This document shows, piece by piece, positions 7,643 to 16,906 of a DNA stretch of 64,000 bases (position 1 is the stretch's first letter; every line of letters begins with the position of its first letter). The notes beneath the pieces are model-generated. The model was not told where the DNA came from. It was given only the letters and a program-made list of their open reading frames with translations, and did not search any database. The DNA lies in contig NZ_JAKZKS010000006.1 of assembly GCF_022808615.1 (NCBI RefSeq), positions 1 to 64,000 of the forward strand, read 5' to 3'. This stretch comes from Bacillus sp. FJAT-47783. Its GTDB lineage: Bacteria > Bacillota > Bacilli > Bacillales > Aeribacillaceae. The position numbers and the translations under genes are program-made.

Positions 7643-9223
7643 TGCGTTCGCTTTCTCTAATTCTTGCTTTCTTAATTCTATACGGCGGATTTTTCCAGAA
7701 GTTGTTTTCGGTAATTCGTCTACAAATTCCACTTTTCGTGGGTATTTATAAGGCGCTGTTAATTGTTTTACATGGTCTTGTAGCATTGGAATTAAATTCG
7801 GATCCTTTTCATCCACTCCATCTTGTAATACGATGAAAGCTTTTACAACATGACCTCTTACTTCATCAGGACTAGCAACGACGGCACATTCTTTAACAGC
7901 AGGATGTTTAACAAGAGCATCCTCGACTTCAAACGGCCCAATCGTATAGCCAGAGCTAATAATGATGTCATCTCCGCGCCCTTCAAACCAAAAATAACCA
8001 TCTTCATCTTTTCGTGCACGGTCACCTGTAATATAGTAATCGCCTCTAAATTGCATAGCTGTACGTTCAGGGTCTTTGTAATACTCTTTAAATAATGCTG
8101 GCGTTGATACATGTACAGCAATATCTCCTACTTCACCTATTTCACAAAGTCTTCCTTCTTCGTCAATAATCTCTACATGATTGCCTGGAGTCGGTTTCCC
8201 CATCGAACCTGGCTTAATTTCCATTCCTTTTAATACGCCTACTAATAACGTGTTTTCTGTTTGACCATAGCCATCACGCACTTCAACGTTAAAGTGCTTT
8301 TGGAACGTATCAATCACTTCACGGTTTAATGGTTCTCCTGCTGATACCGCACTATGAAGAGTAGATAAATTATAGTTTGATAACCCTTCTACTTTTGCCA
8401 TTAAACGATACTCCGTTGGTGTACAACATAATACATTTATTTGCTGCTTCTCTAATAGCTCCAAATATTTTTTCGGTTCAAAACGACCTTGATAAACGAA
8501 TCCTGTTGCACCTGAGCCTAAAACGGAAAGGAATGGGCTCCAAATCCATTTTTGCCACCCAGGACCAGCTGTTGCCCATACTTTATCATTTTCACTGATG
8601 CAGAGCCAGTTTTTAGCTGCTGTACGTAAATGAGCATACGCCCAACCATGTGTATGAACAACTCCTTTTGGATTTCCTGTTGTTCCAGACGTATAAGATA
8701 GAAAGGCTTGGCTATCGCGTAATGTTTCTCCCATCGGTAGCTCTTCACTCATTTCGCTGCTTATCGTTTCAATCGATACCCATCCTGATTTCTCTCCTCC
8801 TACCGAAAACTTGATGAGCTCATCAAATTGATCAAGTAATTCAAATTGATTCGTATATGAAGCAAAGCTTACAATTGCCTTCACATCTCCATGTGTAACA
8901 CGATACTGTAAATCTTTTGTTCTTAACAATTCTGAACACGGAATGACAACAAGCCCTGCTTTTAATGCTCCTATATACGTTGCGTAAGCATCAATTAGGC
9001 GAGGAATCATGACTAGTACTTTATTTCCAACGTCTAAACCCTTTGATAATAAAGCATTTCCAATCCGATTCGCTTTTTTCATTAACTCTCCGTACGTAAT
9101 TTCTTCGCGGTCCCCATTTTCATTTTCCCATAATATTGCAAGTTTTTCTGGATTCATTTTTGCAAAATGTTCTACTTCTTCTACTAAATTGTAACGTTCA
9201 GGTGCTATTAACCCCTTTGCCAT
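7640..9223 (-). CDS. ytcI: Acyl-CoA synthetase YtcI (acetyl-CoA synthetase-like)
   Basis: 527 residues of the ANL adenylate-forming superfamily. The P-loop SYTSGTTGNPKG is at 176-187, the adenine-binding GYGQTE and the DRARKDEDGYFWFEGRGDD hinge follow, and PKTTSGKIRR near the C-terminus carries the catalytic lysine. It should activate a short or medium chain carboxylate to the CoA thioester through an acyl-AMP; relatives named MbcS prefer branched or medium acids, but the substrate cannot be read from sequence. A second acs-type gene, acsA, lies at 27-29 kb. AAAGGGGAGGAG lies upstream of the ATG. Confidence 0.93.
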   Translation of the reverse strand: MAKGLIAPERYNLVEEVEHFAKMNPEKLAILWENENGDREEITYGELMKKANRIGNALLSKGLDVGNKVLVMIPRLIDAYATYIGALKAGLVVIPCSELLRTKDLQYRVTHGDVKAIVSFASYTNQFELLDQFDELIKFSVGGEKSGWVSIETISSEMSEELPMGETLRDSQAFLSYTSGTTGNPKGVVHTHGWAYAHLRTAAKNWLCISENDKVWATAGPGWQKWIWSPFLSVLGSGATGFVYQGRFEPKKYLELLEKQQINVLCCTPTEYRLMAKVEGLSNYNLSTLHSAVSAGEPLNREVIDTFQKHFNVEVRDGYGQTENTLLVGVLKGMEIKPGSMGKPTPGNHVEIIDEEGRLCEIGEVGDIAVHVSTPALFKEYYKDPERTAMQFRGDYYITGDRARKDEDGYFWFEGRGDDIIISSGYTIGPFEVEDALVKHPAVKECAVVASPDEVRGHVVKAFIVLQDGVDEKDPNLIPMLQDHVKQLTAPYKYPRKVEFVDELPKTTSGKIRRIELRKQELEKANA

Positions 9224-9295
9224 ATTTTCTCCTCCCCTTTTTTAAACTACAATTTAATTATATATAATATTTTAAAATTTTTGAATAATATTTTG

Positions 9296-9427
9296 CTAAC
9301 TTTGTTCATTTGAATTTTCGGCATTTTTCGGCTCGTTTCGACGCTTCCTCCCTTGCTTTTTAGATTTTTGCATCGGCTGATTTTGTTCATACCCTTCTTC
9401 TCTCATATCAAATTTTTGGTGTTCCAT
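9296..9427 (-). CDS. Small basic hydrophilic protein, unnamed
   Basis: A 43-residue frame beginning MEHQKFDMREEGYEQNQ and ending NSNEQS, with a Lys/Arg cluster KSKKQGRKRRNEPK in the middle. GGAGG lies 8 bases before the ATG, an ideal ribosome site, and the frame fits exactly between sspA and ytcI on the same strand. It is Gln-rich and lacks hydrophobic residues, like small spore-expressed proteins of Bacillus, and its neighbour is a spore protein gene. I do not recognise the family, so the spore role is only a guess from context and composition. Confidence 0.6.
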   Translation of the reverse strand: MEHQKFDMREEGYEQNQPMQKSKKQGRKRRNEPKNAENSNEQS

Positions 9428-9465
9428 TTATTTCGCCTCCATTTTTCTTGGATAACATATAGAAA

Positions 9466-9486
9466 GCGGGGACGTATTGTCCCCGC
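9466..9486 (-). terminator. sspA terminator
   Basis: GCGGGGAC, a five-base loop and GTCCCCGC form a perfect 8 bp GC-rich stem just after sspA; on the minus strand it continues into TTTCTATATG. It separates sspA from the 43-residue gene. Confidence 0.85.
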
Positions 9487-9509
9487 TATATAGCCATATT
9501 ATTTGATTG

Positions 9510-9719
9510 TTATTGGTAAGTTCCACCCATTTGTTGCTGCGCTAAAGCAACGAGGCGCTTCGTAATTTCACCACCAACTGATCCGTTAGCACGTGAAGTT
9601 GTTTCAGCTCCAAGATTCACACCAAACTCAGAAGCAATTTCATACTTCATTTGGTCAATCGCTTGTTGTGCACCAGGTACAACTAATTGATTTGTATTTG
9701 AACGATTATTTTGTGGCAT
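9510..9719 (-). CDS. sspA: Alpha/beta-type small acid-soluble spore protein
   Basis: 69 residues. EIASEFG at about 27-33 is the cleavage site of the germination protease Gpr, and [18 protein letters not shown] near the end is the second conserved DNA-binding block. These proteins coat DNA in the dormant spore core and protect it from UV and heat, then are degraded to amino acids during germination. The ATG has AAGGAGGTG at 7 bases. It follows thiI on the same strand, as B. subtilis sspA does. A forespore promoter candidate lies upstream. Confidence 0.97.
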   Translation of the reverse strand: MPQNNRSNTNQLVVPGAQQAIDQMKYEIASEFGVNLGAETTSRANGSVGGEITKRLVALAQQQMGGTYQ

Positions 9720-9742
9720 ATGTTTTCACCTCCTTGTGTTTA

Positions 9743-9772
9743 TAGAGTGTGAAAAAACATATACCTTCATAC
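9743..9772 (-). promoter_or_regulatory. Candidate sigma-G promoter of sspA
   Basis: On the minus strand GTATG, an 18-base spacer and CACTCTA match the sigma-G consensus (GHATR, CATNHTA) at all but one of the conserved positions. It ends about 25 bases before the sspA start codon, as expected for a forespore-expressed sspA. Confidence 0.5.
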
Positions 9773-9809
9773 AAGCATTTACGTGGTAATGATTACGAAG
9801 AGAGGTATA

Positions 9810-11021
9810 TTATAACAAATCTTCCATCTCTTTCTCTATTTGTGCTTTCTTATTTTGTGATAGTTTAATCGTAACTGTTTTTTCAACAGCCTCTTGAATG
9901 AGTGGCTCAAAATCAGCATAGCTTTCGTATTTTTGAACTTTCTCCACTTTCGGTTTTGTTTTTGGACTCGCTGGTGTAAAGATTGTACAACAATCTTCAT
10001 ATGGGCGATTCGAAATATCTAGCGTATCAATTTTTTCTGCGATCTCAATAATTTCCGTTTTATCCATTGCAATCAACGGACGTAAAATAGGTGTGGATGT
10101 GACTTCATTGATTGTATACATACTTTCTAATGTTTGACTCGCTACTTGCCCTAAACTCTCACCTGTAATTATCGCTAATGCATCGTTTTTAGCACGCAAT
10201 TTATCAGCAATTTGCAACATCAATCGACGTGTAGATGTCATCGTATAATTTTTCAAAATATATTTTTGTATAGTTTCTTGTATGGTTGTAAACGGCACGA
10301 TGTGTAACGTAATTTCTCCACCATACTCCGTTAGTTTTGAAACAAGGTCGATAACTTTTTGCTTTGCGCGTTCATTCGTATATGGAGGGCTAAAAAAATG
10401 AACCGCTTCTAGCTTTAACCCACGTTTCATCGATAAGTACCCTGCTACAGGGCTATCAATTCCACCAGAAATCATCAGCATAGCTTTTCCACTTGAACCT
10501 ACCGGAAGGCCTCCTGCACCTTTATAATCTTTACACATAATGTAAGTTGCATCACTACGAACTTCCACTCGAACGTTAATCGTTGGCTGATGGACATTTA
10601 CTGTTAAATCATTCGTATGAATAAGAATATGGCGACCAAGTTCATAATTTAATTCATCGGATGTTAACGGAAACGTTTTGTCTGCTCTTTTTGCAGATAC
10701 TTTAAAAGTGTCTCCTGGCTTGTATAGTTGTTTAACAGCTTCTAACGCTGTTTGCTTGATCGCATCTAAATCCGTTTCTGTTTTTAATGCTAAACTGAAA
10801 GACTGAATACCGAATATGTGTTGGATTTTTTCTGCTACATGAATGCCATCTTCTCCATTTAATTTAATGAAAAAACGGTCGCGGTTAGCTCTATATTCAA
10901 GTGATTGAAAATCTTTTAACATGTGTTTCACATTTCGTTTTAATCTATCTACAAATTGTTTGCGATTTTTCCCTTTTAAAGAGATTTCTCCATACCTAAT
11001 TAGAATGTGATCATATTGCAT
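9810..11021 (-). CDS. thiI: tRNA 4-thiouridine synthetase ThiI
   Basis: 403 residues. The N-terminal ferredoxin-like and THUMP domains (about 1-165) bind tRNA; the PP-loop SGGIDSPVAG at 185-194 binds ATP. It adenylates tRNA position 8 and inserts sulfur to make 4-thiouridine. There is no C-terminal rhodanese domain, as in other Bacillus ThiI; the tail has CCTIF at about 332-336. The dedicated desulfurase NifZ is encoded 3 bp upstream, and the two B. subtilis proteins are known to work together. Confidence 0.97.
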   Translation of the reverse strand: MQYDHILIRYGEISLKGKNRKQFVDRLKRNVKHMLKDFQSLEYRANRDRFFIKLNGEDGIHVAEKIQHIFGIQSFSLALKTETDLDAIKQTALEAVKQLYKPGDTFKVSAKRADKTFPLTSDELNYELGRHILIHTNDLTVNVHQPTINVRVEVRSDATYIMCKDYKGAGGLPVGSSGKAMLMISGGIDSPVAGYLSMKRGLKLEAVHFFSPPYTNERAKQKVIDLVSKLTEYGGEITLHIVPFTTIQETIQKYILKNYTMTSTRRLMLQIADKLRAKNDALAIITGESLGQVASQTLESMYTINEVTSTPILRPLIAMDKTEIIEIAEKIDTLDISNRPYEDCCTIFTPASPKTKPKVEKVQKYESYADFEPLIQEAVEKTVTIKLSQNKKAQIEKEMEDLL

Positions 11022-11024
11022 AAT

Positions 11025-12173
11025 TTATAACCCCATTATTTTTTTTAATTTTTGAATACTATCCGTTAATACAATTGAAAATTTTTCCATATCTTCTTTT
11101 GTATGTTCGTAAGACAAACTCACTCGAATTGAACTTTCGGCAACGGCCTGTGAACGTCCCATCGCGAGAAGGGTTTTACTTGTTGATTTCAATTTTGAAG
11201 AACAAGCTGATGTTGTTGAAACGTAAATATCATGTTCTTCAAGCATATGAACAAGAACTTCAGCTTTAATTCCTGGTATTGAAAAATTAATGATGTGTGG
11301 AGCTGAATGATGTTTCGGTGTGTTAATAACGACATCATCCATTTGGTCAAGAAGTTTAAGCAAATATTTTTTCACTTCGAAAAGTTTTTGTTTATTTTGT
11401 TCATATTGTTGTAAAGCTAATCGTAGTCCTTTTGCCAATGAGACTGCCCCCGCTAAGCTTTCAGTACCTGGTCTTAACGTATTTTCTTGAGAACCACCTG
11501 AAAATAGCGGTACAAGTGGAGTTTTATCACGAATAAATAAAACACCAGTACCGTTTAAAGCATGAAATTTATGTCCTGAAATCGTACACAAATGGATATT
11601 TGCTTCTCTTATATTTAGAGGAACTTTACATACACCTTGTACATGATCAACATGAAATACAATATTTCGATATTTTTTCAGCATGTTTCCGATTTCATTA
11701 ATCGGTTGAATCGTGCCGATTTCATTGTTCACATGCATACAAGAGACGATTATTGTATCATCTCTAATTTCCTTTTCAATTTGTTCAACTGTCACAAATC
11801 CATTTTCATCTACTGGAACATATGTGATATCAAAACCGAATTGTTCTTTTAACTGCTTCGTAGCTTCACTAACGGAAGGATGTTCAATTGTTGTCGTGAT
11901 AATATGGTTTCCCTTTTCTTTTAAAGCAAATGCAGCGCCTTTAAGCGCCAAATTGTTTCCTTCTGTTGCACCAGATGTAAAAATAACTTCTCGTTCCTGT
12001 ATATGAAGAAGAGAGGCAACTTGCTTTCGAGCTTTCGTTAATAATTGTTCAGCTTGTATACCCAATTTATGAATGGAAGAAGGATTTCCAAAAAAACTTT
12101 CAGATACTTGCCGATATGTGTCAATGACTTGAGGGTAAGGTTTTGTCGTGGCACTATTATCTAAGTAAAGCAT
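11025..12173 (-). CDS. nifZ: Cysteine desulfurase NifZ (IscS-like)
   Basis: 382 residues from the ATG preceded by TTGGAGGAG; a frame extending 11 codons further overlaps this ribosome site and is not favoured. SATT and EHPSV (His99) mark the PLP-dependent NifS/IscS fold, Lys202 in SGHKFH carries PLP, and Cys324 in TTSACSSK is the persulfide-forming residue. It delivers sulfur from cysteine to ThiI for tRNA thiolation. It lies 3 bp before thiI in the same operon. Confidence 0.95.
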   Translation of the reverse strand: MLYLDNSATTKPYPQVIDTYRQVSESFFGNPSSIHKLGIQAEQLLTKARKQVASLLHIQEREVIFTSGATEGNNLALKGAAFALKEKGNHIITTTIEHPSVSEATKQLKEQFGFDITYVPVDENGFVTVEQIEKEIRDDTIIVSCMHVNNEIGTIQPINEIGNMLKKYRNIVFHVDHVQGVCKVPLNIREANIHLCTISGHKFHALNGTGVLFIRDKTPLVPLFSGGSQENTLRPGTESLAGAVSLAKGLRLALQQYEQNKQKLFEVKKYLLKLLDQMDDVVINTPKHHSAPHIINFSIPGIKAEVLVHMLEEHDIYVSTTSACSSKLKSTSKTLLAMGRSQAVAESSIRVSLSYEHTKEDMEKFSIVLTDSIQKLKKIMGL

Positions 12174-12413
12174 GTAAGTTTGCTCCTCCAAGTATAATTT
12201 GTACACTATGCAATCAAATATATTAACATAAGTTAAGATAATGAGAAAGATTTATGCAACTACGTGAGCAACATTATGAATGTCTGAAAATAACCAATAT
12301 TAAAACTTTTATTATTTTCGACAAATTTCATAGTAAATGTGTTAGGATGAAAACGGATTCATAAAAACTTGTCAGACTATTCCTTATTTTTCGTTACATT
12401 AGGAGGATTTTAC

Positions 12414-13757
12414 ATGACTACTCAAAAACTTTCAATAAAAGAAGTTCTTGTGATTGGATTAATGTTATTTGCCTTATTTTTAGGTGCAGGAAATTTAATT
12501 TTCCCACCAGCTTTAGGTCAAGCAGCTGGTGAACATTTATGGCCAGCAATTCTCGGCTTTTTAATTACAGGCGTTGGGTTGCCACTATTAGGCATCGTTG
12601 CTATCGGTCGGACTGGAAATGATTTGCAAGGTTTAGCCAATCGTGTTCATCCTGTTTTTAGTGTCATTTTTACGTTTATTATGTACTTAGCATTAGGACC
12701 ATTTTTCGGTATTCCGAGAACAGGTACTGTGGCCTACGAAATTGGTGTTCTTCCATTTTTATCAGAAGCGGTTGGTAATAACGGAGCTGCTCTATTCATT
12801 TTTACAATCATTTTCTTCAGCATTTCTTTTTGGTTGTCATTGAATCCGAGTAAGCTTGTTGATCATATAGGGAAATTATTAACTCCAATGTTACTTATTA
12901 TACTAGGGTTCCTGCTTATAAAAGCATTTATTGATCCAATGGGAACACCGCAAGCACCACAAGAAGAGTATATAAATGGGGCATTTTTTAAAGGTTTCTT
13001 AGAAGGCTACTTAACAATGGACACCATTGCTGCTTTAGTTTTTGGCATTGTCGTGATTAATACCATTAAACATAGAGGCGTATCAAGTCGTTCAGAAATT
13101 ACTAAAGTTTCGATTCAGGCAGGTATTATTGCTGCTGTCGGGCTAGCACTTGTTTATGTGTCCTTAGGATATTTAGGAGCTACAAGCGTCGATGCGATTG
13201 GCATAGCAGCAAATGGTGGAGCGATATTATCTGGTTCAGCCAATTATTTATTTGGTTATTTTGGGAATATCGTTTTAGGACTTGCCATTACGTTTGCTTG
13301 TATCACAACAAGTGTCGGTCTTATTTCATCTTGCTCTTCTTTCTTTGCAAAAGTATTGCCAATTTCATATAAAACATCTGTATTCATTATTACACTCTTT
13401 AGTGCCATAGTGGCAAACATCGGACTAACACAATTGATTAGCTTCTCGATTCCAGTTTTAGTAGCGATTTATCCGTTAGCCATCGTATTAATTGCTTTAT
13501 CATTTTTAGACAATCTTTTTAAAGGTCGTGCAGAAGTATACGGATACAGCCTTTTCTTTACAGGTATCGCTAGTATAGTAGATGGGCTGAAAACAGCAAA
13601 AATCTTAGTGGAGCCTTTAAATAACACGTTTGGCTTTTTACCACTATTTGATTTAGGTGTCGGCTGGCTTGTTCCGGCAATCATCGGAGCTTTTATTGGT
13701 TATATTATTTCCTTATTCCGTACACATCCTTCTTCACGGTTAAAAGAAGCAAATTAA
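12414..13757 (+). CDS. brnQ: Branched-chain amino acid carrier BrnQ/BraB
   Basis: 447 residues from the ATG after AGGAGG (6-base spacing). About 12 hydrophobic segments; the N-terminus LFLGAGNLIFPPALGQ and FFGIPRTGTVAYEIG are signatures of the LIVCS family of sodium- or proton-coupled leucine, isoleucine and valine carriers. B. subtilis has braB at this point between nifZ and ezrA. Its own terminator follows. Regulation by CodY is common for such genes, but I could not assign a CodY box in the 240 bp upstream. Confidence 0.94.
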   Translation: MTTQKLSIKEVLVIGLMLFALFLGAGNLIFPPALGQAAGEHLWPAILGFLITGVGLPLLGIVAIGRTGNDLQGLANRVHPVFSVIFTFIMYLALGPFFGIPRTGTVAYEIGVLPFLSEAVGNNGAALFIFTIIFFSISFWLSLNPSKLVDHIGKLLTPMLLIILGFLLIKAFIDPMGTPQAPQEEYINGAFFKGFLEGYLTMDTIAALVFGIVVINTIKHRGVSSRSEITKVSIQAGIIAAVGLALVYVSLGYLGATSVDAIGIAANGGAILSGSANYLFGYFGNIVLGLAITFACITTSVGLISSCSSFFAKVLPISYKTSVFIITLFSAIVANIGLTQLISFSIPVLVAIYPLAIVLIALSFLDNLFKGRAEVYGYSLFFTGIASIVDGLKTAKILVEPLNNTFGFLPLFDLGVGWLVPAIIGAFIGYIISLFRTHPSSRLKEAN

Positions 13758-13762
13758 GAAAA

Positions 13763-13826
13763 GTGAAAGCGCTTTGATCAACCTCAGACAAAACTGTTCT
13801 CACGAGGAAAAGCGCTTTTTGCTTTT
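13763..13826 (+). terminator. brnQ terminator
   Basis: GAAAGCGCTTTGATCAACCTC pairs with GAGG-AAAAGCGCTTT, followed by TTGCTTTT. The stem contains a cre-like palindrome by chance of its sequence. Confidence 0.75.
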
Positions 13827-13845
13827 ACGATATCACTTTTGACTC

Positions 13846-13893
13846 GAGGGGGGAGGTAGTTTTCGCTAGACACCGAAAACTCCATTCCCCCTC
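13846..13893. repeat. Long imperfect inverted repeat between brnQ and ezrA
   Basis: GAGGGGGGA pairs with TTCCCCCTC and, inside it, AGTTTTCG pairs with CGAAAACT around an eight-base loop. Neither strand has a following T run, so it is not an ordinary terminator. Function unknown. Confidence 0.7.
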
Positions 13894-13924
13894 AAAATGA
13901 TAAAGATTCTAATCTTAAAATGAA

Positions 13925-13960
13925 AAACAAGACCGTGCAACAAGCACGGTCTTGTTTTAA
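13925..13960. terminator. Bidirectional hairpin terminator
   Basis: AACAAGACCGTGC, loop AACAA, GCACGGTCTTGTT; perfect 13 bp stem followed by TTTAA on the plus strand and preceded by AAAA. Able to stop transcription arriving from both sides. Confidence 0.85.
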
Positions 13961-13963
13961 ACG

Positions 13964-14009
13964 AAAAAGCTAAAGGGTTTACCTATCTATGCACACCCCT
14001 TTAGCTTTT
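13964..14009 (-). terminator. ezrA terminator
   Basis: AAAAAGCTAAAGGG and CCCCTTTAGCTTTT pair around a 17-base loop; the minus strand continues into TTTTTCG. It overlaps the last codons of ezrA. Confidence 0.8.
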
Positions 14010-15704
14010 CACTTTTAAGTCTTCTTCTAAGATAGATTGAATTCTTTCAATTGCTCCTGGTTCAATAGCTTCAATCGCTGCGGTTGCTTGTTCGAGTGAT
14101 TTACTATATTCAAAATTCCGAAACTGCTGCTCCGCTTCTTTTAACTGGTAGTCAAGCATTTCATTTTGGCTGCGATACCTATTTCCGTATTGGATGACTT
14201 TTTCTACTAAATACACTTGCTCAATCATTTCTTCTGTTTCTGTTTTTAACGTGTTCACAACAGTTACAGCATCTTCTAAGTCGCGATGCACAGCTACCAT
14301 ATTCAATGGAGCTTCGCTTAATTTTGTATACACCTTACCGAGTGCGTCTTGTGCAGCTTGAATCTGATCTAAAAACCGTACCGGAAGTCCAGGAACATTG
14401 CTTATTTGAATAGAACGTTTAATTTCACTCATAATTCTTTTTAATTCTGCTACTTTATCTCGTGCTTCTAGTTCATCTTTTCTTAATGCATAAAGCATTT
14501 GCCGGTATTTTTCGTGTTCTTCTTTCGTCTCTTCAAGTTGACGATGAAACTCTTCCAACTCTTCCTTCAACACGCTATGAGCAACATGTGGCTTTTCAAT
14601 GTTTGCTACAATTTGTTGATACTGATTTTGAAGATGTTGTATATTTTTTTCAATTTCTCTCAGCTTTTCAACATCATCTTCCGTTAGCTCGTAAGTCTGT
14701 TTAACTAAATTCGCTTCTTGCTTCGTTTCTTGCTTTTCTTTAATTAGTTCTTGAAGTTTCTGACCCGTTGAAACTGTTTCTGTTTTCACAAAGTGAGAAG
14801 CGTATACTTCACTTTCTAACATGTCATATAACGCTTCAATCATGTCGTTTAATTCCTCAAATCCTTCGTTCAAACCGTCCATATTCGCTTCGTTTAATTG
14901 CTCCTTAAACGTTTCAAGCGATTTATTCATTTTCTGTATTTCTTTTTCAATATCAATGTGGGGAAGTACATATCCTTTTTCTTGCATTTCTTTATACCCT
15001 AAGCGAAGTTCTTGGAGCTTTTGAGGTATAACAGTTTGACATTCTGTTAGAAATTTCGGTATATCTTCCATTTTTCTTTCTAATTTCGTTAAAATCCCTT
15101 TTTGCTCTAATAAAACTTCTCTTGCAAGCAAATAGTTCCCTGCTTCTGTTTCCATTTCAAAGCGCTTCAATCCTTCTGCACATTCATACAACTGATTTTC
15201 TAGCTTTTCTTGAGTATTGCCAAATGCATGACTTTGTGTGATTAAGCTTTTCTTTAGTTTTTTAAAAAGTTTCTTTGCCTCTTCACTATCTACACGATTC
15301 TTTTCTTCTGATGAAACTAAGTCATTGATTTCTTTTATAATTTTGTCGATCTGTTCTTCCGTTTCCTTTAAAGCAGTTTGAATATGTATAAGTGTTTGTT
15401 TAGATTTTTTAAACCGGTATTTATCAGCGCATTCTTCTGCGTCAAAAAGAAGTTCTTCCACTTTCGGAAGTTGACTCGTAATAATTTCATCCCATTCCTT
15501 ACGCCATCTTTCAAACATTTCTTCCGCTTGTCCGGTCATTTTTAGTTCTTTTACTTTAGAAAATTCATCCATTATGGATTTGTTCATAATATCAATTTTC
15601 CACTTTTCTAACCGATCCACTTCTTTATAAATATTTCTTCTAAAGTAAGATCCCGTTCCAAAAGTAAGAAATATAAACACGATTAAGCCAATTACTACTT
15701 CCAT
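14001..15704 (-). CDS. ezrA: Septation ring regulator EzrA
   Basis: 567 residues from the ATG preceded by AAGGGGG. A single N-terminal membrane segment at about 2-18 is followed by an almost continuous spectrin-like coiled coil rich in Glu, Lys and Leu. EzrA binds FtsZ, prevents Z-rings at cell poles and helps move PBP1 between side wall and septum. Length and topology match the family (562 residues in B. subtilis). Neighbouring hisJ and refZ lie in the same order as in B. subtilis. Confidence 0.97.
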   Translation of the reverse strand: MEVVIGLIVFIFLTFGTGSYFRRNIYKEVDRLEKWKIDIMNKSIMDEFSKVKELKMTGQAEEMFERWRKEWDEIITSQLPKVEELLFDAEECADKYRFKKSKQTLIHIQTALKETEEQIDKIIKEINDLVSSEEKNRVDSEEAKKLFKKLKKSLITQSHAFGNTQEKLENQLYECAEGLKRFEMETEAGNYLLAREVLLEQKGILTKLERKMEDIPKFLTECQTVIPQKLQELRLGYKEMQEKGYVLPHIDIEKEIQKMNKSLETFKEQLNEANMDGLNEGFEELNDMIEALYDMLESEVYASHFVKTETVSTGQKLQELIKEKQETKQEANLVKQTYELTEDDVEKLREIEKNIQHLQNQYQQIVANIEKPHVAHSVLKEELEEFHRQLEETKEEHEKYRQMLYALRKDELEARDKVAELKRIMSEIKRSIQISNVPGLPVRFLDQIQAAQDALGKVYTKLSEAPLNMVAVHRDLEDAVTVVNTLKTETEEMIEQVYLVEKVIQYGNRYRSQNEMLDYQLKEAEQQFRNFEYSKSLEQATAAIEAIEPGAIERIQSILEEDLKVKS

Positions 15705-16105
15705 AATGAGCCCCCTTGCTCTAATCACCATTCTAGGGAATATATTCCTTTTATTCAGCGCGGTTCTTCTTTATCCCACACTGATGTTCAGCCAAACAGA
15801 TGAATCCACTTTCATTTTTTCTGATCGTATATGTAGAAAACTAAGTTATTATTAATCAGTCCATCTTTCATTTTATCATTTGTTTCCTTATTAGTAAGGA
15901 GAAAAAATTCAAATGAGAAGCGAAAAAGATGTTTTTATCAATGTTTTTATGATACCATGTAAACGACAATTTTTGATCAAATTTTTTAATTTTTTCTAAT
16001 AAAATCTTGTTGTGATTCAAGCATTCTCAAGGAGATAACAAATGGTTATGAAATAACGATCTTTGTCAAATTTCAAGAAAAATTTTTCATTAAGAGGTGA
16101 TCGTG
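15705..16105. other. Intergenic region ezrA-hisJ
   Basis: A 400 bp AT-rich divergent region holding the promoters of ezrA and hisJ. A 28-codon frame starts at 15913 with AAGGAG 11 bases upstream, but it has no recognisable sequence. No other structure was seen. Confidence 0.5.
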
Positions 16106-16906
16106 ATGTATAGAAAAGATGGACATGTTCATACACCATTTTGTCCACATGGGTCTTCAGATTCGTTTGCATCCTATGTCGAGCAAGCTATACGAAACGG
16201 CTTTACATCCATTTCATTTACAGAACATGCACCTTTACCGGACGGCTTTATCGATCCTACACCTGATAAAGACAGCGCGATGTCCTTCCATCATTTAGCT
16301 GAATATTTCGAAACGATTGAAGCATTAAAAAAAGAGTATCAAAAATACATCGACATAAAGACTGGACTTGAAGTCGATTATATTTCTGGATTTGAACCTG
16401 AAACAAAAAAATTTCTAAACGAGTTTGGTCAGTTCTTAGATGACAGTATTTTATCTGTCCATTTTTTAAAAGCAGATGATCAATATTTTTGTGTAGATTT
16501 CGACCATTATACTTTCGAAAAACTTGTTCAACGATTAGGGAGTACTTCAAACGTATACAAACATTACTATGAAACCGTTTATGAAGCAGTCGTAGCTGAT
16601 TTAGGTTCATATAAACCTCGCAGAATCGGACATTTAACACTTGTTCGTAAATTTCTAAAGCTTTTTCCAGTACAAGATACTCATCACCACCTTATTCAAA
16701 AAATTATCGTTGAAATGGCTAAACAGAGTATGCAATTAGATGTTAATGTGGCTGGTTTAAGAAAAGAGTATTGTGGTGAAATATATCCAACCCTTTCAAT
16801 TATTGAAATGGCCAAAAAAGAAAACATCCCGCTCATTTATGGATCAGATGCCCATAACGCTAAGGATGTTGGAATTGATTATAAAAAATTTGAAAGAACA
16901 TTATAA
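16106..16906 (+). CDS. hisJ: Histidinol-phosphatase HisJ (PHP family)
   Basis: 266 residues from an ATG with AGAGGTGA 5 bases upstream; a GTG nine bases earlier overlaps the ribosome site. The N-terminal DGHVHTPFCPHG (His7, His9, His15) is the first metal motif of the PHP phosphoesterase fold, FTEHAP the second, and YGSDAHN near the end supplies the last ligands. It removes phosphate from histidinol phosphate, the penultimate step of histidine synthesis. Its stop overlaps by 6 bp the stop region of convergent refZ. Confidence 0.95.
   Translation: MYRKDGHVHTPFCPHGSSDSFASYVEQAIRNGFTSISFTEHAPLPDGFIDPTPDKDSAMSFHHLAEYFETIEALKKEYQKYIDIKTGLEVDYISGFEPETKKFLNEFGQFLDDSILSVHFLKADDQYFCVDFDHYTFEKLVQRLGSTSNVYKHYYETVYEAVVADLGSYKPRRIGHLTLVRKFLKLFPVQDTHHHLIQKIIVEMAKQSMQLDVNVAGLRKEYCGEIYPTLSIIEMAKKENIPLIYGSDAHNAKDVGIDYKKFERTL

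Noticed and set aside
15913-15999. A 28-codon plus-strand frame before hisJ with AAGGAG 11 bases upstream
   Set aside because: Very short, AT-rich with a Phe-rich end, and the spacing is long. Kept only as a note in the region entry.
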